The notes: generated from the sequence alone by a model not told the origin. 64,000 nucleotides of DNA from Deltaproteobacteria bacterium (GCA_019310525.1 JAFDEE010000012.1:62001-126000), one strand, 5' to 3'; positions 45,603 through 56,187 are shown, numbered from the stretch's first letter. A program made the numbers and translations.

Positions 45603-47090
45603 ATGAAATCGAAGCTGAAGGTGCTTTTCCTTTCCCCGGAAGCCGTACCCTTTGCCAAGACGGGAGGGCTGGCCGACGTCGCCGGGGCCTTGCCGCGGGC
45701 CCTGAAGGCCCTGGGGATCGACGTCCGTCTTGTTCTCCCCTATTATCGTTCGGTACGAAGAAAGGATTTCCATGTCCGGCCTTTCAAAGAAAGGCTGTCC
45801 ATTGCCCTGGGCAGGGAAAAACTTCCCGCGAAGATTTTCGAAACATCTACTGAAGATGGAATCCCGGTTTACCTCTTAGAGAGGGAAGATCTCTACGACC
45901 GGCCCAACCTTTACGGAAATACGGAGGGAGATTACTATGACAACCTGGAGCGCTTTACCTTTTTCACCCGGGGTGCGCTCGAAATTGCCAGGCACCTCTC
46001 CTTCCGCCCCCACGTCATCCATTGCAACGACTGGCAATGCGGCCTGGTTCCCGCCCTCCTAAAGGGGCCTTACCGAAACGATTCGAAGCTCGGATCCCCG
46101 TACGTGGTGTTCACGATCCACAATCTGGCCTACCAGGGATTGTTTCCCGGCGAAAAGCTGCCTGTAACAGGGCTCTCTCCCAAAGAATTTTTCCACCCGG
46201 AGGGCCTGGAGTTTTTCGATAATATCAGCCTCCTCAAGGCAGGTATAGTTTACTCTCGGGCCGTTACCACCGTGAGCCCAACCTACGCCAAGGAGATCCA
46301 AACCCCGGAATACGGCGCAGGAATGGAAGGCATCCTCAGGAAAAGGAAGAAGGACCTTTACGGCATCCTCAACGGTGCGGACTACGACCACTGGGACCCG
46401 GCCCGGGACCCCTGTCTCCCGGCCCGCTACACCCCGGAACATTTAACCCCTAAAAAGGCCTGCAAAAAGGCCCTGATTGAAGAGATGGGCCTGGAGTCTT
46501 CCCTCCTGAAAAGGCCCCTCCTGGGCATGGTGACTCGACTTGACCGTCAGAAAGGCCTGGATCTACTCATTGCTGTCCTGGATGAGGTCATGGCCCTGGA
46601 CGTTGGGCTGGTAATATTGGGCTCCGGGAATGAAAAGATCCAACGAGACCTTCGGGAGGCCGCAGGACGCTACCCGCGGCGGTTCGGGCTTTCTCTTGGT
46701 TTCAACGAGCCCCTGGCCCGCAGGGTCCTGGCCGGCGCGGATCTCCTGCTCATCCCGTCCCGGTATGAACCGTGCGGGCTGACCCAAATGTACGCCCTTA
46801 AGTACGGGACCGTACCCTTGGTAAGGGCTACCGGCGGACTGGAGGATACGGTCACACCCTTTAGTCCATCCACAGGGAAGGGGACCGGGTTCAAATTCCG
46901 CCCTTTCGACGGAAAGGCCTTTCTGAAAGCACTGAAAAAGGGCATCCGGCTCTTCCAGAGAAAGGATCTCTGGGAGATCATTATGCGAAACGGCATGGCG
47001 GAGGACTTCTCCTGGACCCGATCGGCCCGGGAATATGTTAGACTTTATCATGGCCTGCTCAAGAAACGCCGAGGAAAAACAAATGCCTGA
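45603..47090 (+). CDS. glgA: glycogen synthase (ADP-glucose type)
   Basis: 495 residues, a normal GT5 length. N-terminal ADP-glucose loop [16 protein letters not shown] (Lys19), then [16 protein letters not shown], and the C-terminal [34 protein letters not shown] with the catalytic E-x7-E region. It extends alpha-1,4-glucan chains from ADP-glucose. Its stop overlaps the glgB start by 8 bases; the pair is coupled. Confidence 0.95.
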   Translation: MKSKLKVLFLSPEAVPFAKTGGLADVAGALPRALKALGIDVRLVLPYYRSVRRKDFHVRPFKERLSIALGREKLPAKIFETSTEDGIPVYLLEREDLYDRPNLYGNTEGDYYDNLERFTFFTRGALEIARHLSFRPHVIHCNDWQCGLVPALLKGPYRNDSKLGSPYVVFTIHNLAYQGLFPGEKLPVTGLSPKEFFHPEGLEFFDNISLLKAGIVYSRAVTTVSPTYAKEIQTPEYGAGMEGILRKRKKDLYGILNGADYDHWDPARDPCLPARYTPEHLTPKKACKKALIEEMGLESSLLKRPLLGMVTRLDRQKGLDLLIAVLDEVMALDVGLVILGSGNEKIQRDLREAAGRYPRRFGLSLGFNEPLARRVLAGADLLLIPSRYEPCGLTQMYALKYGTVPLVRATGGLEDTVTPFSPSTGKGTGFKFRPFDGKAFLKALKKGIRLFQRKDLWEIIMRNGMAEDFSWTRSAREYVRLYHGLLKKRRGKTNA

Positions 47091-49056
47091 ACCTGTTCGC
47101 ACGGACATCAGTCTGTTGAGTGAAGAAGATCTTCACCTGTTCAATGAAGGCAACCATTTTCGTCTTTACGAGAAGCTGGGGGCCCACACTATGGGGCACG
47201 ACGGAGAGCAGGGGACCTATTTCGCCGTCTGGGCGCCGGATGCGGAGCAGATATTCGTCATCGGGGATTTCAATGGATGGGACAAAACGAGTCATCCCTT
47301 GCGCCCCAGGGGCCGATCGGGGATCTGGGAGGGTTTCATAGCTGGGGTAACCAAGGGGGATACTTACAAGTTCCACGTCCGGTCCCGCTATCATCTTTAC
47401 CGAGCGGACAAGGCCGATCCTTTTGCTTTTTACACCGAGGTGCCCCCGCGGACCGCCTCCCGGGTCTGGGACCTTGATTACCCTTGGAACGATCGGGAAT
47501 GGATGACTCATCGTGAAGAACGCATGCGACCTGAGGCTCCGATGGCAATCTACGAGGTCCACCTCGGATCCTGGGCAAGGGTTTCCGAAGAGGGGAACCG
47601 GTCCCTGACATACAGGGAGATGGCACCCAGGCTCGTTGAACATGTGAGGGAAATGGGGTTCACCCACGTGGAATTTCTCCCTGTCATGGAACACCCCTTT
47701 TATGGTTCCTGGGGATACCAGACCTTGGGCTATTTTGCACCCACCAGCCGTTACGGGACGCCCCAGGACTTCATGTTCCTTATCGATACCCTCCACCAGG
47801 AGGGCATCGGTGTCATCCTGGACTGGGTCCCGTCTCACTTTCCTACGGATGAGCACGGGCTCGGCTTCTTCGACGGCACCCATCTCTATGAACACGAGGA
47901 TCCCCGCAAGAGCATCCATCCGGAATGGAACAGCTTTATCTTCAACTACGGAAGAAACGAGGTCCGAAGCTTCCTGATCAGCAGCGCTCTTTTCTGGCTG
48001 GACAAGTACCATGTGGACGGGTTTCGTGTGGACGCCGTGGCCTCCATGCTCTACCTGGACTACGGGCGAAAGGATGGAGAATGGATCCCGAATCCTTACG
48101 GGGGAAGGGAAAACATCGACGCCATCGCCTTTTTGAAAAAACTTAACGAAGAAATCTACCGAAACTATCCCCAGGTGCAGACCATTGCCGAGGAATCCAC
48201 GGATTGGCCCATGGTATCCAGGCCGACTTACCTGGGTGGACTGGGATTCGGCATGAAATGGGACATGGGTTGGATGCACGACACGCTGCAATACATGTCA
48301 AAGGACCCCATCCACAGGGGCTACCACCATGACAAGCTGACCTTTAGAATGCTCTACGCCTTTCATGAAAACTTCGTGCTCCCGTTATCCCACGACGAGG
48401 TCGTATACGGAAAGGGCTCTCTCCTCAGGAAGATGCCCGGGGACGAATGGCAGAAATTCGCCAACCTGCGGCTCCTCTTCGGATACATGTACGCCCTGCC
48501 CGGGAAAAAGCTTCTATTCATGGGATTAGAGTTCGGCCAATGGAACGAATGGGACCACGAGACAAGCCTCCAGTGGCACCTGCTGGAATCTCCCCTCCAC
48601 CTCGGGATTTCACAATGGGTGCGGGACCTCAACTTCCTCTACCGGGAAGATCCCTCCCTCCACGAACTGGATTTTGATCCGGAGGGTTTCGAGTGGGTGG
48701 ACTGCACCGACTCCCATGCCTCTGTCGTAAGCCTGCTCCGTAAGGACCGATCCAACAAGAATCCTCTTCTCATCGTCTGCAACTTCACCCCGGTCCCCCG
48801 GATCGGTTACCGGATCGGAGTCCCGAACGGAGGGTTCTGGAGGGAAATCCTGAACAGTGACGCCAGGGAGTACGGTGGAAGCGGATTGGGGAACATGGGA
48901 GGGATGGAGGCTGAGCCTGTTCCGGCCCATGGCAGGGGGTTTTCCCTGAACCTGACACTCCCCCCATTAGGAGTGCTTTATTTCAAGGGGGTGGCGATTG
49001 CTCGGGGCCATGATAAAATGGATGAAACACCGACACTCGAACCCTCGACCCCTTGA
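47083..49056 (+). CDS. glgB: 1,4-alpha-glucan branching enzyme
   Basis: 657 residues from ATG 47083 with CGAGGAAA upstream. The N-terminal CBM48 module ([35 protein letters not shown]) leads into a GH13 barrel. The catalytic Asp is in [11 protein letters not shown], the Glu in IAEEST, and LPLSHDEV carries the transition-state His-Asp. Branching of alpha-glucan. The last dozen residues run into a CTCGAACC/CTTGAACC repeat, and probably are not functional. Confidence 0.95.
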   Translation: MPEPVRTDISLLSEEDLHLFNEGNHFRLYEKLGAHTMGHDGEQGTYFAVWAPDAEQIFVIGDFNGWDKTSHPLRPRGRSGIWEGFIAGVTKGDTYKFHVRSRYHLYRADKADPFAFYTEVPPRTASRVWDLDYPWNDREWMTHREERMRPEAPMAIYEVHLGSWARVSEEGNRSLTYREMAPRLVEHVREMGFTHVEFLPVMEHPFYGSWGYQTLGYFAPTSRYGTPQDFMFLIDTLHQEGIGVILDWVPSHFPTDEHGLGFFDGTHLYEHEDPRKSIHPEWNSFIFNYGRNEVRSFLISSALFWLDKYHVDGFRVDAVASMLYLDYGRKDGEWIPNPYGGRENIDAIAFLKKLNEEIYRNYPQVQTIAEESTDWPMVSRPTYLGGLGFGMKWDMGWMHDTLQYMSKDPIHRGYHHDKLTFRMLYAFHENFVLPLSHDEVVYGKGSLLRKMPGDEWQKFANLRLLFGYMYALPGKKLLFMGLEFGQWNEWDHETSLQWHLLESPLHLGISQWVRDLNFLYREDPSLHELDFDPEGFEWVDCTDSHASVVSLLRKDRSNKNPLLIVCNFTPVPRIGYRIGVPNGGFWREILNSDAREYGGSGLGNMGGMEAEPVPAHGRGFSLNLTLPPLGVLYFKGVAIARGHDKMDETPTLEPSTP

Positions 49057-49147
49057 ACCTTACAGGACCAAACCGAGAACCGGAGTCTTCTATCAGGTGA
49101 CGGGATTATTTGCTCTCTGAGGATAAACCGAAGAGGCGTTAAATCCG

Positions 49148-51583
49148 ATGGAAAAATACATTTGCATCCATGGCCACTTCTACCAGCCCCCCAGGGAAAA
49201 CCCCTGGATCGAGGCCGTGGATCTGCAGGACTCGGCTTACCCTTACCACGATTGGAATTGCAGGATCACAGCGGAATGTTATGCCCCGAACGCGAAGTCC
49301 AGGATCCTTGATGAAAAAAACAGAATCGTCCACCTGGTCAACAATTATTCCAGGATCAGCTTCAACTTCGGCCCCACCCTGCTCTCGTGGATTGAAGTGA
49401 ATGTTCCCTGGGTCTATGAGGCTATCTTAGAGGCCGACCGGGAGAGCATGAAACGCTGCTCGGGTCATGGAGCCGCCCTGGCCCAGGGTTATAATCACCT
49501 CATCCTCCCCCTTGCCAACCACCGGGACAAGGTCACCCAGGTGCTTTGGGGAATTCGGGACTTCGAGCACCGCTTCGGGAGGCCTCCCGAAGGGATGTGG
49601 CTTCCGGAGACGGCCGTCGACCTGGAGACCCTGGATATCCTTGCCGAACAAGGCATTCTTTTTACGATCCTGGCGCCCCATCAAGCCAAAAGCGTCCGTC
49701 CCATCGGGGAGAAGGAGTGGCGGGATGCGGGCAAGGGGAAGATCGACCCGACCATGGCTTATAGCCTCACCCTCCCTTCTGGCCGCTCCATCGCCCTCTT
49801 CTTTTACAACGGAGGTCTTTCCCGGGCCGTCGCCTTTGAAAACCTTCTGGAAAACGGTGAGATGTTCGCCCGGCGCCTCATGGAGGCCTTCTCCAAGGAC
49901 CGCGACCATCATCAACTCGTCCACATCGCCACGGATGGAGAGAGTTACGGACATCATCACCGCTTCGGAGACATGGCCCTGGCCTATGCTTTGAACATCA
50001 TAGAGCATGACGGTTCCGTAAGGCTCACCAACTACGGGGAATTCCTGGAAAAACACCCTCCCACCTGGGAGGTGAAGATCGCTGAAAACACATCCTGGAG
50101 CTGTGCCCATGGGGTGGAGCGATGGCGGGAGCACTGCGGCTGCCACACGGGAACCCATCCCGAATGGAACCAGCGCTGGCGGAGGCCCCTGAGGGAGGCC
50201 CTTGACCGGCTTCGGGATTCCCTGGTCCCCGCATTCGAGGAAAAGGCCGGGATCTTTCTGCGAGATCCCTGGAAGGCCAGGGACGACTATATTGATATCG
50301 TTCTCGACCGGTCCCCATCAACCCTCGCGGCCTTCCTCGAAAGGCACGGGATCCGACACCTAAGGCCTGAGGAGACGCGGGTCCTTCTCCAACTGCTGGA
50401 GCTCCAGCGGTACGCCCTGCTCATGTATACGAGCTGCGGCTGGTTCTTTGACGAACTCACGGGCATAGAGACCCTCCAGGTCCTCCAGTACGCAGGCAGG
50501 GTCCTCCAGTTGGCCCGGGAGGCCCTGGGTATGGATCTCGAGGGGCCTTTTCTGGAGATCCTGGGGCGAGCCCAGAGCAACTTGCCCGAATACGGGGACG
50601 GCCGGCAGGTCTTCCGGGAATTCGTGGAACCGGCGGTGGCTGATCTCCACAGTGTCTGCGCCCATTATGCCCTCAGCTCCCTTTTCAGGGATTATGAGGA
50701 AAAAGCCCGCATTTATTGTTACGACGTCCGTAGGGAGGACCAAAAAGCGGCCCGGTCCGGAAAGACCCGTCTCCTGGCCGGTAAGGCGGAATTGACCTCC
50801 CGGATCACCACCGAATCCGCCCGTCTTGTATTTTGCGCCCTTCACCTTGGAGACCACAACATGGTCTGTGGGATCCGGGAATTCCGGGATGAAACCGCGT
50901 ATCAGGCCCTTCTGGGAGAAATTTTCCAGGCCTTCGAAGGTGGAGACGTTCCGAGCACTATCCGCCGAATGGACGCCCGTTTCGCCCCCTTCACCTATAC
51001 TTTGAAATCCCTTTTTCGGGACGAACAAAGGCGGATTCTCCGTCTAATCATGTCCCCCGTGCTGGCGGAGGCGGAGAATGCCTACCGGCAGCTCTATGAA
51101 TATTATGGCTCCATGATCCGCTTTCTCAAGGCCACGAAAAACCCCATCCCCAGGGCCCTCTCCATCGCCGTTGAATTCGTGATCAACGCAGACCTCAAGC
51201 GGGCCTTTGAAAAGCGGCCCCTTGATCCCGGTCGGATCAACGATCTCCTGAAAGAGGCCCGGCTCACGGGTTCTTCCCTCAAGGGGGAAACCCTCGAATA
51301 CGCCTTGAGGAAATCCCTGGAAGCCATGGCGGAGGATCTTTCCCGTTCTCCCCGTGATCTGGAGAGGCTCCGGGAACTCGCAACCGCCCTGAAAATCCTT
51401 AACACACTTCCCTTCCAGGTCAATCTCTGGACCATTCAGAACACCTGTTACGACATCCTGGAAATAAGCTATGAAGCCATGAAAATGAAAGCCGAGCAGG
51501 GGGACAAGACCGCCGCTGAATGGATGCTGAACTTCTCTACCCTGGCGAAGAAACTTTCGATCCGGCTCCCGGAAGGGACCTGA
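49148..51583 (+). CDS. GH57 glycoside hydrolase with DUF3536
   Basis: 811 residues. N-terminal GH57 domain (MEKYICIHGHFYQPPRENPWIEAV is the family opening) with WLPETAVD, probably carrying the nucleophile Glu, and HIATDGESYGHHH. The C-terminal half is the DUF3536 domain typical of this subgroup, with ESARLVFCALHLGDHN. GH57 enzymes cleave or rearrange alpha-glucans (amylase, 4-alpha-glucanotransferase, branching). Lying behind glgA-glgB it is likely to degrade or remodel glycogen; the exact specificity is open. No signal peptide, so cytoplasmic. Confidence 0.9.
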   Translation: MEKYICIHGHFYQPPRENPWIEAVDLQDSAYPYHDWNCRITAECYAPNAKSRILDEKNRIVHLVNNYSRISFNFGPTLLSWIEVNVPWVYEAILEADRESMKRCSGHGAALAQGYNHLILPLANHRDKVTQVLWGIRDFEHRFGRPPEGMWLPETAVDLETLDILAEQGILFTILAPHQAKSVRPIGEKEWRDAGKGKIDPTMAYSLTLPSGRSIALFFYNGGLSRAVAFENLLENGEMFARRLMEAFSKDRDHHQLVHIATDGESYGHHHRFGDMALAYALNIIEHDGSVRLTNYGEFLEKHPPTWEVKIAENTSWSCAHGVERWREHCGCHTGTHPEWNQRWRRPLREALDRLRDSLVPAFEEKAGIFLRDPWKARDDYIDIVLDRSPSTLAAFLERHGIRHLRPEETRVLLQLLELQRYALLMYTSCGWFFDELTGIETLQVLQYAGRVLQLAREALGMDLEGPFLEILGRAQSNLPEYGDGRQVFREFVEPAVADLHSVCAHYALSSLFRDYEEKARIYCYDVRREDQKAARSGKTRLLAGKAELTSRITTESARLVFCALHLGDHNMVCGIREFRDETAYQALLGEIFQAFEGGDVPSTIRRMDARFAPFTYTLKSLFRDEQRRILRLIMSPVLAEAENAYRQLYEYYGSMIRFLKATKNPIPRALSIAVEFVINADLKRAFEKRPLDPGRINDLLKEARLTGSSLKGETLEYALRKSLEAMAEDLSRSPRDLERLRELATALKILNTLPFQVNLWTIQNTCYDILEISYEAMKMKAEQGDKTAAEWMLNFSTLAKKLSIRLPEGT

Positions 51584-51625
51584 CCCTGGAGCGGCATCCC
51601 CCGGGCTCCAACTTGGAGCTAAAGG

Positions 51626-52306
51626 ATGGACGATCACTACTATAAGGAGAAACTTTCCGCCGAACGCCTCAGGCGGTGTTACGAAATCGCCCCGCCCCGG
51701 GTGAAACAATACCTGGAGGCCGAAATCGCTTTCGTACTGGAAAGAATCCGGCACCGACACCTGGTCCTGGAACTGGGCTGCGGCTATGGCCGGGTCCTGA
51801 AACGGATCTTGGGGCATGCCCAAATCGTGGTGGGGATCGACAACTCCCTGGAGAGTCTGGCCCTGGCCCGGGAAGAAGTGGGCAGCCATCCTGCATGCCG
51901 CCTGGCTGCCATGGACGCATCCAGGCTCGGATTTCGAAAAGGGGTTTTCCACCGGGTACTGTGCATACAGAACGGTATTTCCGCCTTCAAGGTGGAGCCG
52001 CGCCGCCTTGTCCAGGAGGCCCTCCGCGTAACCCGCCGGGGAGGGAAAGTCCTGTTTTCCAGTTATTCGCACAGATTCTGGAACGAACGCCTGGAGTGGT
52101 TTCAAAGGCAGGCGGAACAGGGTCTCCTCGGGGAGATCGATTACGAGGCCACCGGCAACGGGGTTATCGTCTGCAAGGACGGATTCAGGGCGACTACCTT
52201 CGGGGCCGAGGAATTCCTCACCCTTGCGTCGGATTTCGACGTCTCCCCACTGGTCATGGAGGTGGACGAATCCAGTATATTCTGCGAGATGACCGTGTTA
52301 AAATAA
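51626..52306 (+). CDS. class I SAM-dependent methyltransferase
   Basis: 226 residues. SAM motif I VLELGCGYGRVLKRI (about 48-62), motif II VGIDNSLESLALAREEV, and the third strand KGVFHRVLCIQNGIS. The substrate is unknown. It lies 42 bases behind the GH57 gene on the same strand. Confidence 0.88.
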   Translation: MDDHYYKEKLSAERLRRCYEIAPPRVKQYLEAEIAFVLERIRHRHLVLELGCGYGRVLKRILGHAQIVVGIDNSLESLALAREEVGSHPACRLAAMDASRLGFRKGVFHRVLCIQNGISAFKVEPRRLVQEALRVTRRGGKVLFSSYSHRFWNERLEWFQRQAEQGLLGEIDYEATGNGVIVCKDGFRATTFGAEEFLTLASDFDVSPLVMEVDESSIFCEMTVLK

Positions 52307-52380
52307 GAATCGGCAAAAGGCCCTATGGAAGATCAGGTTTTTAAGGTGGGTGAAACCGAAAAGCAGGGAGGTAAAGAAGG

Positions 52381-52995
52381 ATGGCAGTCATCACCGTATC
52401 AAGGCTGTTCGGTGCCGGGGGATGGACCCTGGGGCAAAGGCTTGCGAAAACACTGGGATATCGGTATGTCGACGAACGCATGATCAACGAAATCGCTGAA
52501 AAGATCGGAGTTACGAAAGAATGCATAAGGGCCTTTGAGCAGGAAGGAGCCACCCGGCTCAACAAGTTCCTGGACATGGTAGTGAGCAGGAATTTCATCG
52601 ATCGGCATGTATCGAATAAGAGCGGCTACGTGGATGAAAAGCGTTACACACGGGCCGTTGAAGCCATCCTTCACGAGCTTCACAAGCAGGACAATGTGGT
52701 CATCGTCGGAAGGGCAGGGCAATATATCCTTAAGGGCTTCAGGGGGGTGTGGCGGATCTTCCTGGTGGACAACATGGAAGATCGGATCAGGATGGTCTCG
52801 AAAACCCACAAGGTAAGCGAATCAGATGCCGAGCGGCTCATTAGGACCAAGGACCGGATCCGCACCAACTTCCTGAGTTTTTTTGCCGATCCCAGCACCC
52901 ACGAGGACCCCCGGTCGTATGACCTGACCCTGAACATGGAACACATCTCCCTGGAAAAGGCGGAACGGCTGATTCTCACCCTCCTGGACCGCTGA
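52381..52995 (+). CDS. cytidylate kinase-like family protein
   Basis: 204 residues. It opens with ITVSRLFGAGGWTLGQRLAKTLGYRYVDERM, in which the P-loop is replaced by a GAGG pattern seen in the cytidylate-kinase-like (PF13189) group. NVVIVGRAGQYIL and the Arg-rich lid follow. Real Cmk has GPSGSGKST, so the substrate is unlikely to be CMP. Function unknown; some are found with stress or cell-envelope genes. It is the last gene of the plus-strand run. Confidence 0.85.
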   Translation: MAVITVSRLFGAGGWTLGQRLAKTLGYRYVDERMINEIAEKIGVTKECIRAFEQEGATRLNKFLDMVVSRNFIDRHVSNKSGYVDEKRYTRAVEAILHELHKQDNVVIVGRAGQYILKGFRGVWRIFLVDNMEDRIRMVSKTHKVSESDAERLIRTKDRIRTNFLSFFADPSTHEDPRSYDLTLNMEHISLEKAERLILTLLDR

Positions 52996-53015
52996 TCCCC
53001 GATCTGTAAAGGGAT

Positions 53016-53060
53016 TCCCGTGACAGGACGTTCCTCTCCAGGAAAGGTCCCGTCACGGGA
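53016..53060. terminator. hairpin between two converging genes
   Basis: TCCCGTGAC...GTCACGGGA with inner GGAC/GTCC and TTCCT/AGGAA pairs makes a long nested stem between the kinase-like gene and the MFS gene. It has no strong T tail on either strand, but such position and symmetry fit a two-way mRNA end structure. Confidence 0.6.
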
Positions 53061-53098
53061 TCAAATCCAACTCCTGGCAAGGGGAGGATCTCCTCCCA

Positions 53099-54250
53099 TT
53101 ACTCCCCACGGGCCTCTATGCCGTGAAGAAACCGGAGCAAAAACCCTGATACGGTCACAAGCACTCCAAGCATAAGGATTCCCACCCGGAAATTCCATTC
53201 ATCCGCAATCGCTCCAAGCACAACCGGAGCCACACCCAACCCGAAAACCACCCCCATGGCCACGGTCATCCCCGTAAAGGCGCTGCGGTCCCCTAAGCTG
53301 GTCAATCGGGAAATCGCCGTTATCCCGATCGGGAAAAAGGCGGTGCAAAAGGTCGCCTGGAGGGTGAGGAACACAACCACAGGGTAAAAACCCTGAACAA
53401 GGGCCAGAGCGACGGATGAGAGCCCCGTTACCAGGAGGGAAAAGAATAGGATCCGTCTTGCGCCGAAACGGTCTGCCAGGAAGCCGGCGGCCAGGGCCAC
53501 AAAAAAACCGCCCACCCGGGAAAAGCCGAACACGGTATTGGCCGTTTCCAGTTCCATGCCCTTTTCCATGACCAAAAAAAGGGGGATGAAATTGTAAAGG
53601 CCCAGGTTGGCGGCCGCCGCGAAGATCCAGAGAATGGCCATGATCCAGAAAGCCTTGTGCCTTACAAGGAAAAGTATTCCTCCCTTTTCCCTCTTCCCGG
53701 CCCTCGTATCCGGTGAGAAAAAGGCGAAGAGAACGAGAGCGGCAATGCACCCGCCGCTCAGTATGACGAAAAGCGCTCGCCAAGGCAGATATCTAAGAAA
53801 AAAAGCTGCATAAAGGGGAATGAAGAGGATGCTGAATGAAGCGGCTGTATCATGAAACGCAATGGCCTTTCCCCAGTTTTTCCGTGTAACGATTTCTGTC
53901 AGGATGGGAATGGCACTCGGGAGGTAAACCCCTGCGCCCAGACCGATCACGAAACAGGCCAATGCAAGCTGAAAGAAGCTTTGAGCATATTGCAGGGAAA
54001 ACAGGGCCCCACTGAGGATGAAAAATCCCCCAATGATGGAGCGCTTATACCCCAGGCGGGGTGAGAGCCAACCCGATAGCAGCAACGCCAGGGTGTACCC
54101 GACGGCCATTAGGGAAAAAAGACTGCCTGAGAGGGTATGGGTGATGCCCAGTTCTTCCTCAATGACAGGAAGCAGGGGAGAGATGATGGTCCGGGTCGAA
54201 AAACAGAGAAACCAGAGACACCAGAATACGAGAATCAGGAGAGCTTTCAT
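53099..54250 (-). CDS. major facilitator superfamily (MFS) transporter
   Basis: 383 residues with about twelve membrane segments. It opens with WFLCFSTRTIISPLLPVIEEELGITHTLSGSLFSLMAVGYTLALLLSGWLSPRLGYKRSI, the first MFS half including the GxLSxRxGYKR loop. The substrate is unknown. The only neighbour on its strand is the small membrane peptide 150 bases upstream. Confidence 0.9.
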   Translation of the reverse strand: MKALLILVFWCLWFLCFSTRTIISPLLPVIEEELGITHTLSGSLFSLMAVGYTLALLLSGWLSPRLGYKRSIIGGFFILSGALFSLQYAQSFFQLALACFVIGLGAGVYLPSAIPILTEIVTRKNWGKAIAFHDTAASFSILFIPLYAAFFLRYLPWRALFVILSGGCIAALVLFAFFSPDTRAGKREKGGILFLVRHKAFWIMAILWIFAAAANLGLYNFIPLFLVMEKGMELETANTVFGFSRVGGFFVALAAGFLADRFGARRILFFSLLVTGLSSVALALVQGFYPVVVFLTLQATFCTAFFPIGITAISRLTSLGDRSAFTGMTVAMGVVFGLGVAPVVLGAIADEWNFRVGILMLGVLVTVSGFLLRFLHGIEARGE

Positions 54251-54400
54251 GCGGGGCTTTATACACTTTCCCGTTCCCCCTTACAATCAGGAAATGCTCC
54301 TTTCCCGGAAAAGCTCGCTTACGCCGGGGAGTGGGCTAACCCGGAAAGGGTATTCCAGCTCCCGCTTGAAATTAAAGATCCTGTTCTGGATAAAAACAGC

Positions 54401-54487
54401 TTAGGCGATCATGAACAAGAGAAGAACGATGAATATTGAGGATCCGACCGTCAGGAAGCAGCACGTGTTGTTGATGGTTTCAATCAT
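54401..54487 (-). CDS. 28-residue single-helix membrane peptide
   Basis: A tiny frame MIETINNTCCFLTVGSSIFI... followed by an aliphatic stretch and ending in a hydrophobic helix (about residues 11-28). AAGGAG lies nine bases upstream of the ATG. It is upstream of the MFS gene on the same strand. Such peptides often assist membrane complexes or act as stress or toxin peptides. Too short to prove from the sequence alone. Confidence 0.42.
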   Translation of the reverse strand: MIETINNTCCFLTVGSSIFIVLLLFMIA

Positions 54488-54853
54488 GATTCATGCTCCT
54501 TTCTTCCGGAAACCTTTTTAAAGCGGCCCCCGGGAGAACCAGTCCGATGGGTGGGGTCAGGCCGTTTCGACCGGGGGCCCCACTTCTAAGGAGCCTTCTG
54601 AACCCCGGGGGATCCCCCAGGGATGCAACTGACTTTCAAGCCCCATGTCCCTTGTATTTTGCAAAATGGGTACCACAGGGTTCAAAATGCCAACTTCCTG
54701 AATTATCAAGGTCTTGGTTCCTATGCCCTCGGCAAGGATGTCTCTGTAAATGGGAAAAGATGTACATCCCGGTATTCACCCTGTCAAAAAATATCCACCT
54801 TTGTCAAGATTCATGCGGACGGGGTGAGGCTCAACCGCAGCCGGAACACGATC
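54488..54853. other. intergenic region, no gene recognised
   Basis: 366 bases between the membrane peptide and the DUF4405 gene. Reading frames here are Pro/Cys-rich and unlike protein. I see no strong hairpin or promoter other than the upstream region of the small peptide. Confidence 0.4.
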
Positions 54854-55699
54854 TTATTTCCGGGAATCATCCCCTGCATACTCCTTTATGAGATTGTAAA
54901 TCTCGCTAGGGGTTTTTTCCGCTCCTGAAGCAATCTCCTTCAATGGGACGTCCTCTTTCGCCTCCACACCTTTTTTCGCAAGATACTCGATCACCTCCGG
55001 AAGAGGCAGGCCATATTCACGGCACACTTCGGTGAGGGTCCGCCTCCCAAGTCCTGGTGGAGGAGTATCGGAAAGGGGCTTGGCATTCCCCGACGATTCC
55101 TCCTTTTTCGGCATCATCGCGATGTAGATTTCCTGCGGCGACAAGCCATGTTTCGCCGCGATCTCTTTAAGGGACTGGGTATCGTTCTCAACGTGGACGC
55201 CCGATGCCCTGAGCCTGTCGACTGCCTCGTCCAGATTCAGGCCGATTCTGGATGCGAAGCTCTTGAGTGAGGAGAGTTCGGCATGCCCGTAAGGAGGTTC
55301 TCCGTATTTCCGGGCTCCCGCCTCTTTTACTGCCTCGTTCAGGTCAAGCACCCACTGAAAGGGGGGCAAACCCCAATAGGTGCCTACCGAAAAAAGGAGA
55401 ACGAGGAAAAGGGCCGCGTTGAATTCCCTGGTGAAGACCTTCAACCGCCTCCCTCGGTCCTTCAGGTATGAAAGGATCGGTCTCCAGTTGTAATAAACAT
55501 GGAAGAAAAGGGATAGGAGGAAAAGCAAGCCCACATTGATATGAATGTTCGTCCACTGGTTCTTGCTCAGCCCCCAGAGGTGCCAGCCCGCCCAATAGGC
55601 TACCCGCCCTTGGGGCACTACGTACAGGATGACGCTTGTCAGGATCATGATCAAGAAGGATAAGCCCGCCGTAAGGGACATGATTTTTCTGATACTCAT
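54854..55699 (-). CDS. DUF4405 membrane protein with two tandem helical repeats
   Basis: 281 residues. Three membrane helices (about 8-28, 54-72, 95-112) form a DUF4405 core, with His40, His53 and His67 placed as in a b-haem-binding cytochrome-like bundle. The C-terminal half is soluble and shows an internal duplication: residues about 145-195 and 222-271 align (L-x-E/S-x-x-x-x-x-GL-x-L-x-E-x-x-x-x-L...LKEIA...P-x-EIY). The linker between is Pro/Ser-rich. It probably belongs to the electron-transport chain, but I cannot name its partner. Confidence 0.78.
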   Translation of the reverse strand: MSIRKIMSLTAGLSFLIMILTSVILYVVPQGRVAYWAGWHLWGLSKNQWTNIHINVGLLFLLSLFFHVYYNWRPILSYLKDRGRRLKVFTREFNAALFLVLLFSVGTYWGLPPFQWVLDLNEAVKEAGARKYGEPPYGHAELSSLKSFASRIGLNLDEAVDRLRASGVHVENDTQSLKEIAAKHGLSPQEIYIAMMPKKEESSGNAKPLSDTPPPGLGRRTLTEVCREYGLPLPEVIEYLAKKGVEAKEDVPLKEIASGAEKTPSEIYNLIKEYAGDDSRK

Positions 55700-55770
55700 A
55701 GTTCATCAGCCTCCCACATTTTTTTCGGTGTTCCTCTCCCCAGGCCCTGAAAACACGAGATATGCAAATT

Positions 55771-55985
55771 ATCCCAGATTATGCATGACAAATTTTGAAA
55801 GAAGTTGTTTCTTTAATGATTGTAGAGTGTTGAGCATCTTTCCGGATCAGATTACATTCACCAAAAAGGTGAAGTCAGAAGACATCGAATTTATTCAAAA
55901 TTTGTCACCCTTCGGGATTGCCGATTTTGCCGAATCTGCTGCGTTGTAAATCTTCGGCAAACTTGGCAATTGCATAATCCGGGAT
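55771..55985. repeat. family-B inverted-repeat element, copy B1
   Basis: Bounded by ATCCCAGATTATGCA (55771-55785) and TGCATAATCCGGGAT (55971-55985), which are inverted with one mismatch. The left half shares about 85 aligned bases with 59092-59180. It fills much of the gap between the DUF4405 gene and the dehydratase gene. It codes for nothing I can recognise. Confidence 0.65.
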
Positions 55986-56187
55986 TATATCTCGATATCA
56001 GGGGAGATCTCTTTAGTAGAGTTCAAAAGAAGAAATGGGTTTCACAGAATCGTTCACCATGGTCCCCTTGACAGAATGATCCCACTCAAGGACAATATTT
56101 TTTGCTTACTTCATGAAATCTTTCCCTAACTCCTTTGAAATCCAGGGTGATTTCCGCCCGGACCTACTGCCCATGAAGGGGGGGAGT

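Noticed and set aside
54493-54891. 132-codon frame between the membrane peptide and the DUF4405 gene
   Set aside because: Pro/Cys-rich random-looking content that overlaps the end of a well-supported gene on the other strand.
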